A stretch of 64,000 nucleotides of DNA from positions 19,543 through 83,542 of the forward strand of contig NZMG01000043.1 of the NCBI GenBank assembly GCA_002694465.1. Direction: 5' to 3'. The position numbers were made by a program, and so were the translations under genes. The notes under the pieces are model-generated. The model was not told where the DNA came from. It saw nothing but the letters and a program-made list of their open reading frames with translations, and did not search any database. This DNA is from Flavobacteriaceae bacterium. GTDB lineage: Bacteria; Bacteroidota; Bacteroidia; Flavobacteriales; Flavobacteriaceae. Shown here one piece after another: positions 36,649-45,603 of this stretch (position 1 is its first letter; each line of letters starts with the position of its first letter).

Positions 36649-38132
36649 TAATGGTTAAATAAAAATATTGGTTTAAAATCTACCTTTCCATTTTCATCTA
36701 GAATTCGGTAGATTCCTTTGGGAGCTCCTTCACCAATAACTTGGTAACTTCCGTTATCCTGTAAATGTTCTAAATACTTTTCATTTTCACTTAAATGAGA
36801 AAATAAAATACGAAAGGTATTTACAGAAGTTTTTAAACTATCATTAAACTCAGGAACATCATTTCGCGGCCATTTTATAGCTCCAAAGGTTCCAAATACC
36901 GAATATATATGATCCCTATTTTGTGTTTTATCAAATAATTGATGGGCATATTCATAGCCAATATATCCTCCATGATCCGACATGATAATAATAAGTGCAT
37001 CCTTATCATTTTCTTGAATATTGCTTATCAAATTTACAAGAATTTCGTTGGATTGCACTACTCTCTCCATCCATAAGGTCTTTTCTTCTTCAATACCCCG
37101 ACTCTGATCTTCTCTATTGGGAATATGGGCAGGTAAAATATATTCTATGAAAAAAAAGTGTGGCGAGCTCATATCTAATGGATAGGATTCATCCAAGGCT
37201 TCTGTTACTTTCTTGAGCCTTTGGAAACCTGTACTAATTAAGGGAACATCTGTAAATTTAAAATTACAATAATCGTATCGTAACTCTCTATGATTCATCA
37301 AAAAATAGGGAGAATGCAATAACAGATGTGTTTTATAGCCATTGTTTTTGAAAATATTTAATACCGCGTTGTTCTTCACCAAAACCTCTCGCGGTTTAAA
37401 CCCATTATTGTGCGAATAAACCTTATTATAATAATGATGCTTCATTTGAAAAATAGCAGCATTGGTAGACAAAGTAGAAGAATAGTTACTTCTTAAATTT
37501 TCATATAGGGTAAAACAGTTAGACTTTAAATAGTTTTTAAATTCGGTAACATCCATATTGTAATGCCCTTTTTCAATTTCTGAAAAACTCACATATCCAT
37601 CGGGTTGAATGAAATAAACATTAGGCTTCTTTTTAAAAACAACACTTTCAATATCATCGGGTTGTTGCATCCACTGCATATCAATTTGAGTATACCTATA
37701 CACAGTTGGAATAAAATCCATAAATCCCAAAATGGATAACAACAACTGAAAAACGATTAACTGTTTATGATATTTAAACAGTAAAAATGATATGGGAATC
37801 AACCCCACAAACGTCGCTAAGACTAACTTCTTTGGAATTTTTGCATGAATTATTAGTTCTATAAAAAATAAAAATAGAAAGGCACTCAGGAAAAAAAGAA
37901 ACTGCTTTTTATACTTCTTGTATAATTCAATTCTATTGAATTTCTCAAAAAACAAAAAAAGAAGCGGTGGAACTAATAAAAAAAGGAAAATTAAAAATCC
38001 AAACTGAAGCCACGAGTTGGAAAGGTAAAAGTTTTTTGAACTGTAAAATAAAAAAGGATATAAACCTGTTGCTAGCCCAGCCAGACCTGCTGGAATATTT
38101 TTGGATACTAAAAAGTTAGTAAACCATTTCAT
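36648..38132 (-). CDS. Membrane alkaline-phosphatase-fold enzyme (sulfatase/phosphotransferase-like), paralog 2
   Basis: A 494-residue paralog of the gene downstream: five N-terminal helices, NVYFIQPDGYVSFSEIEKG, SNYSSTLSTNAAIFQMKHHY and LIIIMSDHGGYIG. All corresponding motifs are conserved, but the middle differs, so both copies probably act on different acceptors. The stop overlaps the start of paralog 1 by a single base (ATGA type). Two bases separate it from the methyltransferase gene upstream. Confidence 0.72.
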   Translation of the reverse strand: MKWFTNFLVSKNIPAGLAGLATGLYPFLFYSSKNFYLSNSWLQFGFLIFLFLLVPPLLFLFFEKFNRIELYKKYKKQFLFFLSAFLFLFFIELIIHAKIPKKLVLATFVGLIPISFLLFKYHKQLIVFQLLLSILGFMDFIPTVYRYTQIDMQWMQQPDDIESVVFKKKPNVYFIQPDGYVSFSEIEKGHYNMDVTEFKNYLKSNCFTLYENLRSNYSSTLSTNAAIFQMKHHYYNKVYSHNNGFKPREVLVKNNAVLNIFKNNGYKTHLLLHSPYFLMNHRELRYDYCNFKFTDVPLISTGFQRLKKVTEALDESYPLDMSSPHFFFIEYILPAHIPNREDQSRGIEEEKTLWMERVVQSNEILVNLISNIQENDKDALIIIMSDHGGYIGYEYAHQLFDKTQNRDHIYSVFGTFGAIKWPRNDVPEFNDSLKTSVNTFRILFSHLSENEKYLEHLQDNGSYQVIGEGAPKGIYRILDENGKVDFKPIFLFNH

Positions 38133-38134
38133 TT

Positions 38135-39526
38135 TTACTCCTTTCGTTTTTTAAATTGAAAGAGTACTCTATTAGTCCCCTTAATTTCTTCCTTTTTTTC
38201 AAGGTCAAAATAAGTTAAATAGCCCCTTTCAAAAGCTTCAAGATTGTAAAAATCAAAATGATTAATAAACTCTCGTTTTCTAACCAAAAGGGACTCCACC
38301 CAAGAGTCCTCACGCTTTGGAAATTCAATGATTAAGTACTTAGAAAATTTCGCAAAAAAGGCTGCCGATTTTTCAAAAGGGACATTTCCAGAAAGTGTAA
38401 TATGGTGTATTAATGCCAATGCTAGGGTTACGTCTGGGGCATAATTTTGAAGTCTCTCAATTAGCGAATCACGCTCCACATTATTAAAGCCAATTCCAGG
38501 AGAAGGTTGTAACACATCACATACAAAAGGAAGCATATTCTCTTCTTTATTTTGTTGTACTTGCCAATAGTTATATTCTACAGCATTGCTATCGATATCG
38601 GTTACTATAACCTCTGGGACTTCTTCTAAAAATGTTCTCGCAAATGTACCGTCGTTTCCTCCCATATCTATGGCAGATTTAGGCTTTAGGTCCAATACCC
38701 AATCTCGTATTAAATGCTTTTTCCCATCAAAAGCTTCTTTATCGTAATTAGTTTTGTTGTAATAGTCACCCCACTCGGTCGCCTCGCTAACTTTCAGTTT
38801 TTTGATATAGTCGAAAAGACTTTCCAAAATATTATTTTGCGCTTTTTTAGAAAGCTTGGCTACTTTGGTTTCGGCTTTATAATCTTCACTATGCTTACTT
38901 TCCATTTTTGCCAATAAGTGAATATTGGTGTAAAGAGTTGAACTGAATTTTGTTTTCTTGGGAAGCAATGATGCAATTAATTTTACAGGAATCCCATCGA
39001 TATGGGTTTGCATCATTTTAAAGATTTCGGTACCGTGATAATGTGCTAACACTAACGGTCCTAAAAAATGTGTAATAAATTGCTTATAAGCCCTCCAAGG
39101 GGTATTTTCTTCGTAAAAATCGAACGAAAGGGTGTCAATAAAAACGGTTTTCCCTTTATGAAAGGTAACGTTATAAGCTGAAGCATCTTTCAAAATAAAA
39201 CCCTTGGTTAAGGCGTATTTTTGAATTTGAAGAGTTAATAACGCAGCGTGTTTGTATTGCTCAAAACTCCATTCATAAGGGTTGGTAATAAACGGAATCT
39301 TTTCTGGGGTAATGATAATTGCGTCTTCAGTAACGGAAGTTTCCGTATGTGGAATTAACAATCCCTTTTTAAATAAGGTTTCAAAAAAACCTGAAGATTT
39401 TAACTTTCGGTATTGCGGAAAATAAATAGGATTAATAACTCTTCGCAAGGTATCGCCATCGTGAAAAATATATCCCGATGGATCTCTAAAAGAAGCTTCG
39501 TGTGTGTTATTATTTTTTTGATTCAT
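38135..39526 (-). CDS. Class I SAM-dependent methyltransferase in glycan operon
   Basis: A 463-residue protein. An in-frame ATG exists at 39574 and others at 39541, but the start at 39526 (NQKNNNTHEASFRDPSGYIF) gives the smallest overlap with the previous gene and opens the conserved part. The N-terminal 240 residues resemble an inactive or lipid-kinase-like domain (YNVTFHKGKTVFIDTLSFDF). The C-terminal half is the methyltransferase, with SAIDMGGNDGTFARTF as motif I and VTDIDSNAVEYNYW. It overlaps the small membrane protein gene by 17 bases; the substrate, likely a glycan or lipid, is unknown. Confidence 0.78.
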   Translation of the reverse strand: MNQKNNNTHEASFRDPSGYIFHDGDTLRRVINPIYFPQYRKLKSSGFFETLFKKGLLIPHTETSVTEDAIIITPEKIPFITNPYEWSFEQYKHAALLTLQIQKYALTKGFILKDASAYNVTFHKGKTVFIDTLSFDFYEENTPWRAYKQFITHFLGPLVLAHYHGTEIFKMMQTHIDGIPVKLIASLLPKKTKFSSTLYTNIHLLAKMESKHSEDYKAETKVAKLSKKAQNNILESLFDYIKKLKVSEATEWGDYYNKTNYDKEAFDGKKHLIRDWVLDLKPKSAIDMGGNDGTFARTFLEEVPEVIVTDIDSNAVEYNYWQVQQNKEENMLPFVCDVLQPSPGIGFNNVERDSLIERLQNYAPDVTLALALIHHITLSGNVPFEKSAAFFAKFSKYLIIEFPKREDSWVESLLVRKREFINHFDFYNLEAFERGYLTYFDLEKKEEIKGTNRVLFQFKKRKE

Positions 39527-39728
39527 TTTCTTGGGTTTCATCGTCTTCGATATCAATGGAATCATAGTGCTCATCTTCCTCTTTTATTAATCCAAAGAAA
39601 GATTTCACCTTGTACATTACATTTTTCGAAAATAATAAAATCCCAGCGGCTGCAGCAACAATCGCTTGCACAATCATTGCACCCAAACCTGGATCGAAGT
39701 ATAAAGATATCATTAAAAAATTATTCAT
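39510..39728 (-). CDS. Small membrane protein heading the glycan operon
   Basis: A 72-residue protein with one membrane helix (about 15-37, MIVQAIVAAAAGILLFSKNV), a basic middle and a highly acidic tail (EDEHYDSIDIEDDETQENES). The ATG at 39728 may be replaced by one at 39713 (ISLYFDPGLGAM). Related one-helix proteins of the LDPGLG type are found at glycan loci. Function is unknown. It is the first gene of an eight-gene leftward operon (down to the cupin at 31355), joined by overlaps and short gaps. Confidence 0.65.
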   Translation of the reverse strand: MNNFLMISLYFDPGLGAMIVQAIVAAAAGILLFSKNVMYKVKSFFGLIKEEDEHYDSIDIEDDETQENESKK

Positions 39729-39797
39729 AATTCACCCTATTTTTACAAAACCTCAACAAAATAACTAAAAAACGAGGAGACTATGCTTTTATTTTAC

Positions 39798-41591
39798 TTA
39801 AAGTTTACCTCGTTTACGGTCCACCTCTTTTAAGAAAATTTTACGCAGCCTTAAATGTTTTGGGGTTACCTCCACAAATTCGTCTTTTTGAATATACTCC
39901 AACGCTTCTTCTAGCGAAAACTTAATCGCAGGAACAATCTTCGCCTTATCGTCTGCTCCAGAAGAACGTACGTTACTCAATTTTTTTGTTTTGGTTACAT
40001 TCACCACCATATCATCTTGACGAGAGTTTTCACCAATTACTTGTCCTTCGTAAATATCTTCTCCCGGATCGATAAAAAATCGTCCTCTTTCCTGTAATTT
40101 ATCAATAGAATAAGGAATTGCGGTACCATTTTCCATAGAAACCAAACTTCCGTTTTGTCTTTCAGGAATTCCTCCTTTTAAAGGCTGGTATTCAAGAAAA
40201 CGGTGTGTCATAATAGCCTCCCCTGCAGTAGCAGTTAGCAACTGATTTCGTAAACCAATAATTCCACGTGATGGAATTAAAAACTTACATATCATACGCT
40301 CGCCTTTTCCTTCCATGCTTATCATTTCGCCTTTACGTATGGTTACCATATCAATAGCACGACCACTTACTTCTTCTGGTAGGTCGATGGTTAATTCTTC
40401 AACTGGTTCGCATTTAACACCATCTACCTCTTTTATAATTACCTGTGGCTGACCAATTTGAAGCTCATATCCTTCACGGCGCATGGTTTCTATTAAAACA
40501 GAAAGGTGTAATACCCCTCTTCCAAATACCATAAATTTATCGGCACTATCGGTTGGCTGCATTCTAAGCGCCAAGTTTTTCTCCAATTCTTTTTCCAGGC
40601 GTTCTTTAATGTGTCTTGAGGTCACAAACTTTCCATCTTTTCCGAAGAAAGGAGAATCGTTTATCGTGAACAACATACTCATCGTAGGCTCATCTATGGC
40701 AATAGTTTGCAGTGCTTCAGGGTTTTCAAAATCGGCAACAGTATCACCAATTTCAAATCCTTCCAATCCTACAATGGCACAAATATCACCAGCACTTACT
40801 TCGGTTACTTTTTTTCTTCCAAGCCCTTCAAATATGTGTAGCTCTTTAATTCTAGATTTTTGAATTTTACCATCTCTTTTCACCAAAGAAATAGGCATAT
40901 TTTCTTTTAAAATTCCTCTTTGTAAACGTCCAATAGCAATTCGTCCTGTAAACGAAGAATAGTCTAAAGATGTAATCAACATTTGAGAGGTTCCTTCTTC
41001 GGTTTTAGGTGATGGAATATGCTCCAATACCATATCCAACAGAGATTCTATGTTATTGGTAGGTTTTTTCCAATCATCACTCATCCAGTTGTGCTTTGCA
41101 GAACCGTACACCGTTGGGAAATCCAGCTGCCATTCTTCGGCACCTAGTTCAAACATTAAATCAAAAACCGCTTCGTGCACCTCGTCTGGAGTACAGTTTT
41201 CTTTATCTACTTTGTTAATAACCACGCAAGGCTTTTTTCCTAAGGAAATAGCTTTTTGAAGTACAAAACGGGTTTGTGGCATGGGGCCTTCAAAGGCATC
41301 TACCAACAACAAAACGCCATCTGCCATGTTTAATACACGCTCCACTTCACCACCAAAATCGGCGTGACCAGGGGTGTCGATGATGTTAATTTTGGTGTCT
41401 TTATAAATTACCGAAACGTTTTTTGAGGTAATGGTAATACCACGCTCACGCTCCAAGTCGTTATTATCAAGGATCAATTCGCCTGTTTTTTCGTTTTCAC
41501 GGAACAAGCTACAGTGGTGTAAAATCTTATCTACCAATGTGGTTTTACCGTGGTCTACGTGGGCTATAATAGCAATGTTTTTAATCTTCAT
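39798..41591 (-). CDS. typA: Ribosome-associated GTPase TypA/BipA
   Basis: A 597-residue translational GTPase, close to the usual 600. The G1 motif is [13 protein letters not shown]3 [12 protein letters not shown] and G4 NKVDKE. The rest shows the domain order of TypA, ending KVDRKRGKL near the stop. It assists 50S assembly and translation under stress. The minus strand upstream has TACTTTTG (TAnnTTTG match, forward 41615-41622) and a purine-rich site GGGGAAG just before the ATG. The glycan operon lies 69 bp downstream on the same strand; no clear terminator is seen between. Confidence 0.95.
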   Translation of the reverse strand: MKIKNIAIIAHVDHGKTTLVDKILHHCSLFRENEKTGELILDNNDLERERGITITSKNVSVIYKDTKINIIDTPGHADFGGEVERVLNMADGVLLLVDAFEGPMPQTRFVLQKAISLGKKPCVVINKVDKENCTPDEVHEAVFDLMFELGAEEWQLDFPTVYGSAKHNWMSDDWKKPTNNIESLLDMVLEHIPSPKTEEGTSQMLITSLDYSSFTGRIAIGRLQRGILKENMPISLVKRDGKIQKSRIKELHIFEGLGRKKVTEVSAGDICAIVGLEGFEIGDTVADFENPEALQTIAIDEPTMSMLFTINDSPFFGKDGKFVTSRHIKERLEKELEKNLALRMQPTDSADKFMVFGRGVLHLSVLIETMRREGYELQIGQPQVIIKEVDGVKCEPVEELTIDLPEEVSGRAIDMVTIRKGEMISMEGKGERMICKFLIPSRGIIGLRNQLLTATAGEAIMTHRFLEYQPLKGGIPERQNGSLVSMENGTAIPYSIDKLQERGRFFIDPGEDIYEGQVIGENSRQDDMVVNVTKTKKLSNVRSSGADDKAKIVPAIKFSLEEALEYIQKDEFVEVTPKHLRLRKIFLKEVDRKRGKL

Positions 41592-41715
41592 GACTTCCCC
41601 TTTTTTAGGACGGGCAAAAGTACTGCTATTTCCTTGAATATTTGTACTTTATTGAATTATTATTTTTCTAAGCATCCTTCGAATAGAAATCCCTAATTCA
41701 GCTAATGAAAATGAT

Positions 41716-41723
41716 TATCTTTG
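41716..41723 (+). promoter_or_regulatory. Probable -7 box of the kdsA promoter
   Basis: TATCTTTG matches the TAnnTTTG consensus exactly and lies 13 bases before the kdsA ATG. No convincing -33 TTG element lies at the usual distance. Confidence 0.5.
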
Positions 41724-41736
41724 ACGTTCAAAACTA

Positions 41737-42561
41737 TTGTACATGAATCTCGACCTTATTCCGAAGCTAAAACACACCCAATCCAACAACTTTTTTTTGC
41801 TAGCTGGTCCTTGTGCTATTGAAGGCGAAGAAATGGCATTACGTATTGCCGAAAAAATTGTTGGGATTACCAACAAACTTGAAATTCCGTACATTTTTAA
41901 AGGCAGTTTTAAGAAGGCCAATCGAAGCAGGATTGATAGTTTTACAGGAATAGGCGATGAAAAGGCATTGAAAATTCTGAAAAAAGTCTCGGAGACTTTT
42001 GATGTTCCCACGGTGACTGATATTCATGAAGTAAGTGATGCTGCCATGGCCGCCCAATATGTGGATGTGCTTCAAATTCCAGCATTTTTAGTTCGCCAAA
42101 CCGATTTAGTGGTTGCCGCTGCACAGACAGGAAAAGTAGTCAACCTTAAAAAAGGACAGTTTATGAGTCCTGAAAGTATGAAACATGCTGTGACAAAAGT
42201 TACCGATTGCAACAACAAACAGGTTCTTATTACCGATCGCGGAACCATGTTTGGCTACCAAGATATGATTGTTGATTTTAGAGGCATCCCTACCATGAAA
42301 CAATTTGCTCCTACCGTTTTGGATGTAACGCATAGTTTACAACAACCCAATCAGAGTGCAGGTGTTACGGGCGGTCGTCCCGAAATGATTAGCACCATTG
42401 CGAGAGCGGGAATTGCTGTAGGCGTAGATGGAATATTTATTGAAACACATTTTGATCCTAAAAATGCAAAAAGTGATGGGGCTAATATGCTTGATTTAAG
42501 TTTATTGGAAAAATTACTTACCGACTTGGTGGCAATTCGAAAAACGGTTAACGCACTTTAA
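41737..42561 (+). CDS. kdsA: 3-deoxy-8-phosphooctulonate synthase
   Basis: A 274-residue enzyme that condenses phosphoenolpyruvate with arabinose 5-phosphate to give KDO 8-phosphate for the lipopolysaccharide core. The motifs LLAGPCAIEGEEMALRIAEK, GSFKKANRSRIDSFTGIGDE, DVLQIPAFLVRQTDL and ETHFDPKNAKSDGANML are all present. It is divergent from typA. Its last 14 bases overlap the convergent DUF1801 gene. No metal-binding Cys motif separate from the family's standard positions was checked. Confidence 0.95.
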   Translation: MYMNLDLIPKLKHTQSNNFFLLAGPCAIEGEEMALRIAEKIVGITNKLEIPYIFKGSFKKANRSRIDSFTGIGDEKALKILKKVSETFDVPTVTDIHEVSDAAMAAQYVDVLQIPAFLVRQTDLVVAAAQTGKVVNLKKGQFMSPESMKHAVTKVTDCNNKQVLITDRGTMFGYQDMIVDFRGIPTMKQFAPTVLDVTHSLQQPNQSAGVTGGRPEMISTIARAGIAVGVDGIFIETHFDPKNAKSDGANMLDLSLLEKLLTDLVAIRKTVNAL

Positions 42562-42910
42562 AACCCTCTTCCCTTGTTCGGTAGGCTTCTTTAATACAAC
42601 GAATTAATAATTTAGCATCAATTTCTTCGGGAGTGCGATATCGTAATGATTTTACACGTTTTCTTTTTTCAGAAATTAAATCTTGATGTTTAATTAAGAA
42701 TTCATCCGAAAGCCAAAAGCAAACATCTACATAGCCTTTAGTAACGTTTAAATAGCAAATAGGACAACCTTCTGTAAAATAAAAAGGCAAACGCCATTTG
42801 TAAAGCAACTCAAAATTTGGAAGTGTTTGCTCCACAAGCACCTGCACTTGTATAAGAATAGTTTTAAAGGGTTCTGGTTTTTCGAGTATGTAAGCTTCGG
42901 CTGGATTCAT
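42548..42910 (-). CDS. DUF1801 domain protein
   Basis: A 120-residue cytoplasmic protein of the DUF1801 (YdhG-like) family: NPAEAYILEKPEPFKTILIQ, ELLYKWRLPFYFTEGCPICY and the end RYRTPEEIDAKLLIRCIKEA. Function is unknown, although the fold has been compared with lipid- or iron-carrying proteins. The last 14 bases overlap kdsA convergently. Confidence 0.82.
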   Translation of the reverse strand: MNPAEAYILEKPEPFKTILIQVQVLVEQTLPNFELLYKWRLPFYFTEGCPICYLNVTKGYVDVCFWLSDEFLIKHQDLISEKRKRVKSLRYRTPEEIDAKLLIRCIKEAYRTREEGFKVR

Positions 42911-42920
42911 ATTCTAAAAA

Positions 42921-42951
42921 TAAAAAAGGTTGTTCAAGAGAACAACCTTTT
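42921..42951. terminator. Bidirectional terminator between DUF1801 gene and iteron region
   Basis: GGTTGTTC (42928-42935) pairs with GAACAACC (42940-42947), loop AAGA, flanked by A-run and T-run. The better T tract is on the minus strand, where no gene is known on the right, so it may end an unannotated leftward transcript or simply insulate; on the plus strand it could end kdsA read-through. Confidence 0.75.
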
Positions 42952-43254
42952 CTTAGCAAAATAACCGCATTTTTAACTCCCCAGTTAATCATTAGACGAT
43001 TATTACTATAAACTTAAAATTCGATGGCCAATTAACAAAAAGCTTTATCACTTCAAATATGCAACCTTTTTATGAATAAATGCAACAGGGTTTTTCCTGT
43101 TTTTAAAGGGGATTTTTCCTATTTTTTATCAGGGTTTTTCCTGTTTTTAAAAATTAAGGGAAAACTTTACATCAAAAACAATTTGACAATTTTAATTTTT
43201 GCATTCTTAAAAATAAGGGGTAACATTGTTTAAAAATTATTATAAATATCTCAA
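42952..43254. other. Intergenic region with hairpin and iterons
   Basis: About 300 bp without a gene. It holds a small hairpin (TAACT, loop CCCC, AGTTA at 42974-42987) and, near the ASPIC/UnbV lipoprotein gene, three 22-bp iterons (separate entry). I find no convincing -33/-7 promoter pair: TAACATTG near 43219 is a one-off match to TAnnTTTG. Confidence 0.5.
43086..43151 (+). repeat. Three tandem 22-bp iterons with inverted-repeat core
   Basis: Copies at 43086-43107, 43108-43129 and 43130-43151. Copies 1 and 3 are identical over 22 bases and begin CAGGGTTTTTCCTG, an inverted repeat (CAGG-N6-CCTG). Copy 2 begins GGGGATTTTTCCTA with the same period. The exact 22-bp spacing puts all sites on one helix face, as expected for cooperative binding of a dimeric regulator. 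They lie 104-169 bp before the downstream start codon. Confidence 0.75.
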
Positions 43255-45525
43255 ATGCAAAGTAAGTATCTGTTCCTTCTACTCTTAATTGTGATTTGCT
43301 CTTGTAAAGAAGAACCCAAAGAAATAAAAACGGCAGAAGAAAATCCAAAAAATTCGGATTATAGGATTTCTACAATACAAATGATAGATAGCATCCAATC
43401 TATTAAGTCTAATGTTAACTTTAGACAGCATATATATGAAAGCTCTGAAAAACTAAAGTTGGTCGAAAAAGAGTTAAATGCTGCCAAAGCAAAAAATCAA
43501 CTTCCCATAAATTTATATGTCGAATACGGCAAAACATTACTTGATGCTGGAAGATCTCAAGATGCAGTCAATGTTTTTGAAGATCTTTTAATTAGAATGC
43601 CAGAAAACAAAGTAATTAACACCACAACAAAAGGGCTTCATGAAGCGCTAGCCATTAGCTATATGCGAATAGGTGAACAACTAAATTGCAGAGACAATCA
43701 CACTACAGAGTCCTGTCTATTCCCAATAAAAGGTGGCGGAGTCCATAAAAATAAAACGGGTTCACAAAAAGCCATTGAAATTTATAAAGAAATACTGAAG
43801 GTATTTCCAGATGATCTTCAAAGCAAATGGTTATTAAATGTTGCATATATGACTCTCGGCGAATATCCCACTGCCGTGCCAACGCATTTATTAATTCCTC
43901 CAAATGTTTTTAAACCCGAATACAACTTACCCGTTTTTGAAAATATTTCAATGAGCATAGGTTTGGATGTAAATGAACTTGCGGGTGGAGTCATTGTTGA
44001 TGATTTTAACAATGATGGCTATATCGATGTACTCGTGTCTTCTTGGGGATTGTTTGGACAACTTCATTATTTTGAAAGTGATGGAAATGGCAGTTACGTT
44101 GAAAAAACTGAAATTTCTGGGTTAAATGGTCTTACTGGTGGTTTAAATATGGTTCAGGCAGATTATAACAATGACGGTCATTTAGACTTTTACATCATCC
44201 GAAGCGCTTGGAGTGGTTATAAATGGATGGGACAACTCCCCAATTCTTTAATAAAGAATAACGGCGATGGTACGTTTAGTGATGTAACCATAGCTACGGG
44301 AATGTATGCCCCCCACCCCACTCAATCTGCTGTTTGGTTCGATTTTAATGCTGATGGTTGGTTGGATTTATATGTGGGTAATGAAACGCACACCGCACAG
44401 GAATTGAATCCTGCACAATTTTTTTTAAATCAAAAAGATGGAACATTTAAAGATATAGCTCCACAATTAAACCTTAACATCACAAATTATATTAAAGGTG
44501 TTGCTACTGCCGACGCAAATAATGACGGTTGGGAGGATTTATATATTTCAATTCTTGATGGTCCCAACAAGCTTTTTATGAATCGCGGTGGAACGTCTAT
44601 TGAAGATTGGAAATTCGAGGAAATATCAGTAAAAGCCAAAGTTTCAGATCCACAAGAAAGTTTCCCAACTTGGTTCTTTGATTATAACAATGATGGTTGG
44701 GAGGATATTTTTGTGAGTTGTTACGATCCCTATTTATTAAAACAATGTTCCATGGAGGTTACGGCAGATTACCTTGGGTTAAAATCCAATTCAGATTTTC
44801 CAAGATTGTATGAAAATAACAGAAATGAAACTTTTTCAAATAGTACAAAAAAGACCCATTTAGAGCGTATTCTACCAACGATGGGATGTAATTTTGGAGA
44901 CGTTGACAATGATGGATTTTTAGACTTTTATTTAAGCACAGGTGCACCAGATTATCGCTCCATTACTCCAAATAGAATGTTTAGAAATAATGAAGGAAAG
45001 TCATTTCAGGATGCTACCTATTCAGGAAACTTAGGACATATTCAAAAGGGTCACGGGATTGGATTTGCCGATTTGGATAACGATGGCGACCAAGATATTT
45101 ATGCGGTGATGGGAGGATCCGTTTCGGGAGATATTTTTCAGAATGCTTTGTTTGAAAACCCTGGAAATAACAATAGGTGGATTACACTGCGATTAAAAGG
45201 AACCTCTTCCAATCGCTCTGCCATTGGTGCACGAATAAAGATTACAGTGGAAGAAAAGGATGGAACAACAAGAGATATTTATAACACTGTAAGCTCTGGC
45301 GGAAGTTTTGGCGCTAATAGTTTACAGGCTGAAATTGGATTAGGCGATTGTAAAGCGATTAAAAATATTGCTGTGAATTGGCCAAACGGGCAATATTCAT
45401 ATTCGGACTACGGTAGCGTTGATAGTAATGGAGTCTATTTTATTGAAGAAGGAAAAAATGCAATACAGTCCATGGAAAGCAAAAAAAATCCTTTCAAAAA
45501 AGGACACCATTCCATGTCTCATTAA
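43255..45525 (+). CDS. FG-GAP/VCBS and ASPIC/UnbV domain lipoprotein (CRTAC1-like)
   Basis: A 756-residue surface lipoprotein. The signal peptide ends in the lipobox LIVICSCKEE. Residues about 60-210 form a TPR-like helical part (SQDAVNVFEDLLIRMPENK). Then follow seven calcium-binding FG-GAP/VCBS repeats, for example DDFNNDGYIDVLVSS, DYNNDGHLDFYIIR, DFNADGWLDLYVGNE and DLDNDGDQDIYAVMGG, and a C-terminal ASPIC/UnbV domain starting NRWITLRLKGTSSNRSAIGA. The layout is that of CRTAC1-like proteins; they probably bind partners on the cell surface. It is preceded by three 22-bp iterons and has no operon partner. Confidence 0.88.
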   Translation: MQSKYLFLLLLIVICSCKEEPKEIKTAEENPKNSDYRISTIQMIDSIQSIKSNVNFRQHIYESSEKLKLVEKELNAAKAKNQLPINLYVEYGKTLLDAGRSQDAVNVFEDLLIRMPENKVINTTTKGLHEALAISYMRIGEQLNCRDNHTTESCLFPIKGGGVHKNKTGSQKAIEIYKEILKVFPDDLQSKWLLNVAYMTLGEYPTAVPTHLLIPPNVFKPEYNLPVFENISMSIGLDVNELAGGVIVDDFNNDGYIDVLVSSWGLFGQLHYFESDGNGSYVEKTEISGLNGLTGGLNMVQADYNNDGHLDFYIIRSAWSGYKWMGQLPNSLIKNNGDGTFSDVTIATGMYAPHPTQSAVWFDFNADGWLDLYVGNETHTAQELNPAQFFLNQKDGTFKDIAPQLNLNITNYIKGVATADANNDGWEDLYISILDGPNKLFMNRGGTSIEDWKFEEISVKAKVSDPQESFPTWFFDYNNDGWEDIFVSCYDPYLLKQCSMEVTADYLGLKSNSDFPRLYENNRNETFSNSTKKTHLERILPTMGCNFGDVDNDGFLDFYLSTGAPDYRSITPNRMFRNNEGKSFQDATYSGNLGHIQKGHGIGFADLDNDGDQDIYAVMGGSVSGDIFQNALFENPGNNNRWITLRLKGTSSNRSAIGARIKITVEEKDGTTRDIYNTVSSGGSFGANSLQAEIGLGDCKAIKNIAVNWPNGQYSYSDYGSVDSNGVYFIEEGKNAIQSMESKKNPFKKGHHSMSH

Positions 45526-45550
45526 TTTTATGTAAATATTAACGAATAAA

Positions 45551-45600
45551 TACTTTGAAAATAAAAAGGAAAAACATTACTTTGTAATTCAAAGTACTTT
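45551..45600 (+). promoter_or_regulatory. CreD-operon operator 1
   Basis: The perfect inverted repeat TACTTTG-N5-CAAAGTA is at 45578-45596, directly continued by CTTT so that CAAAGTACTTT also contains the palindrome AAAGTACTTT (45591-45600). A further half-site TACTTTG is at 45551-45557, 20 bp before. The element ends seven bases before the ATG at 45604 and overlaps a likely -7 box, so binding would block transcription. A second copy of the same element is at 46519-46541. Confidence 0.8.
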
Positions 45601-45603
45601 ATT

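Noticed and set aside
43086..43151. Iterons as CRISPR repeats or replication origin
   Set aside because: There are no spacers between the copies, no cas genes, and no replication initiator gene nearby.
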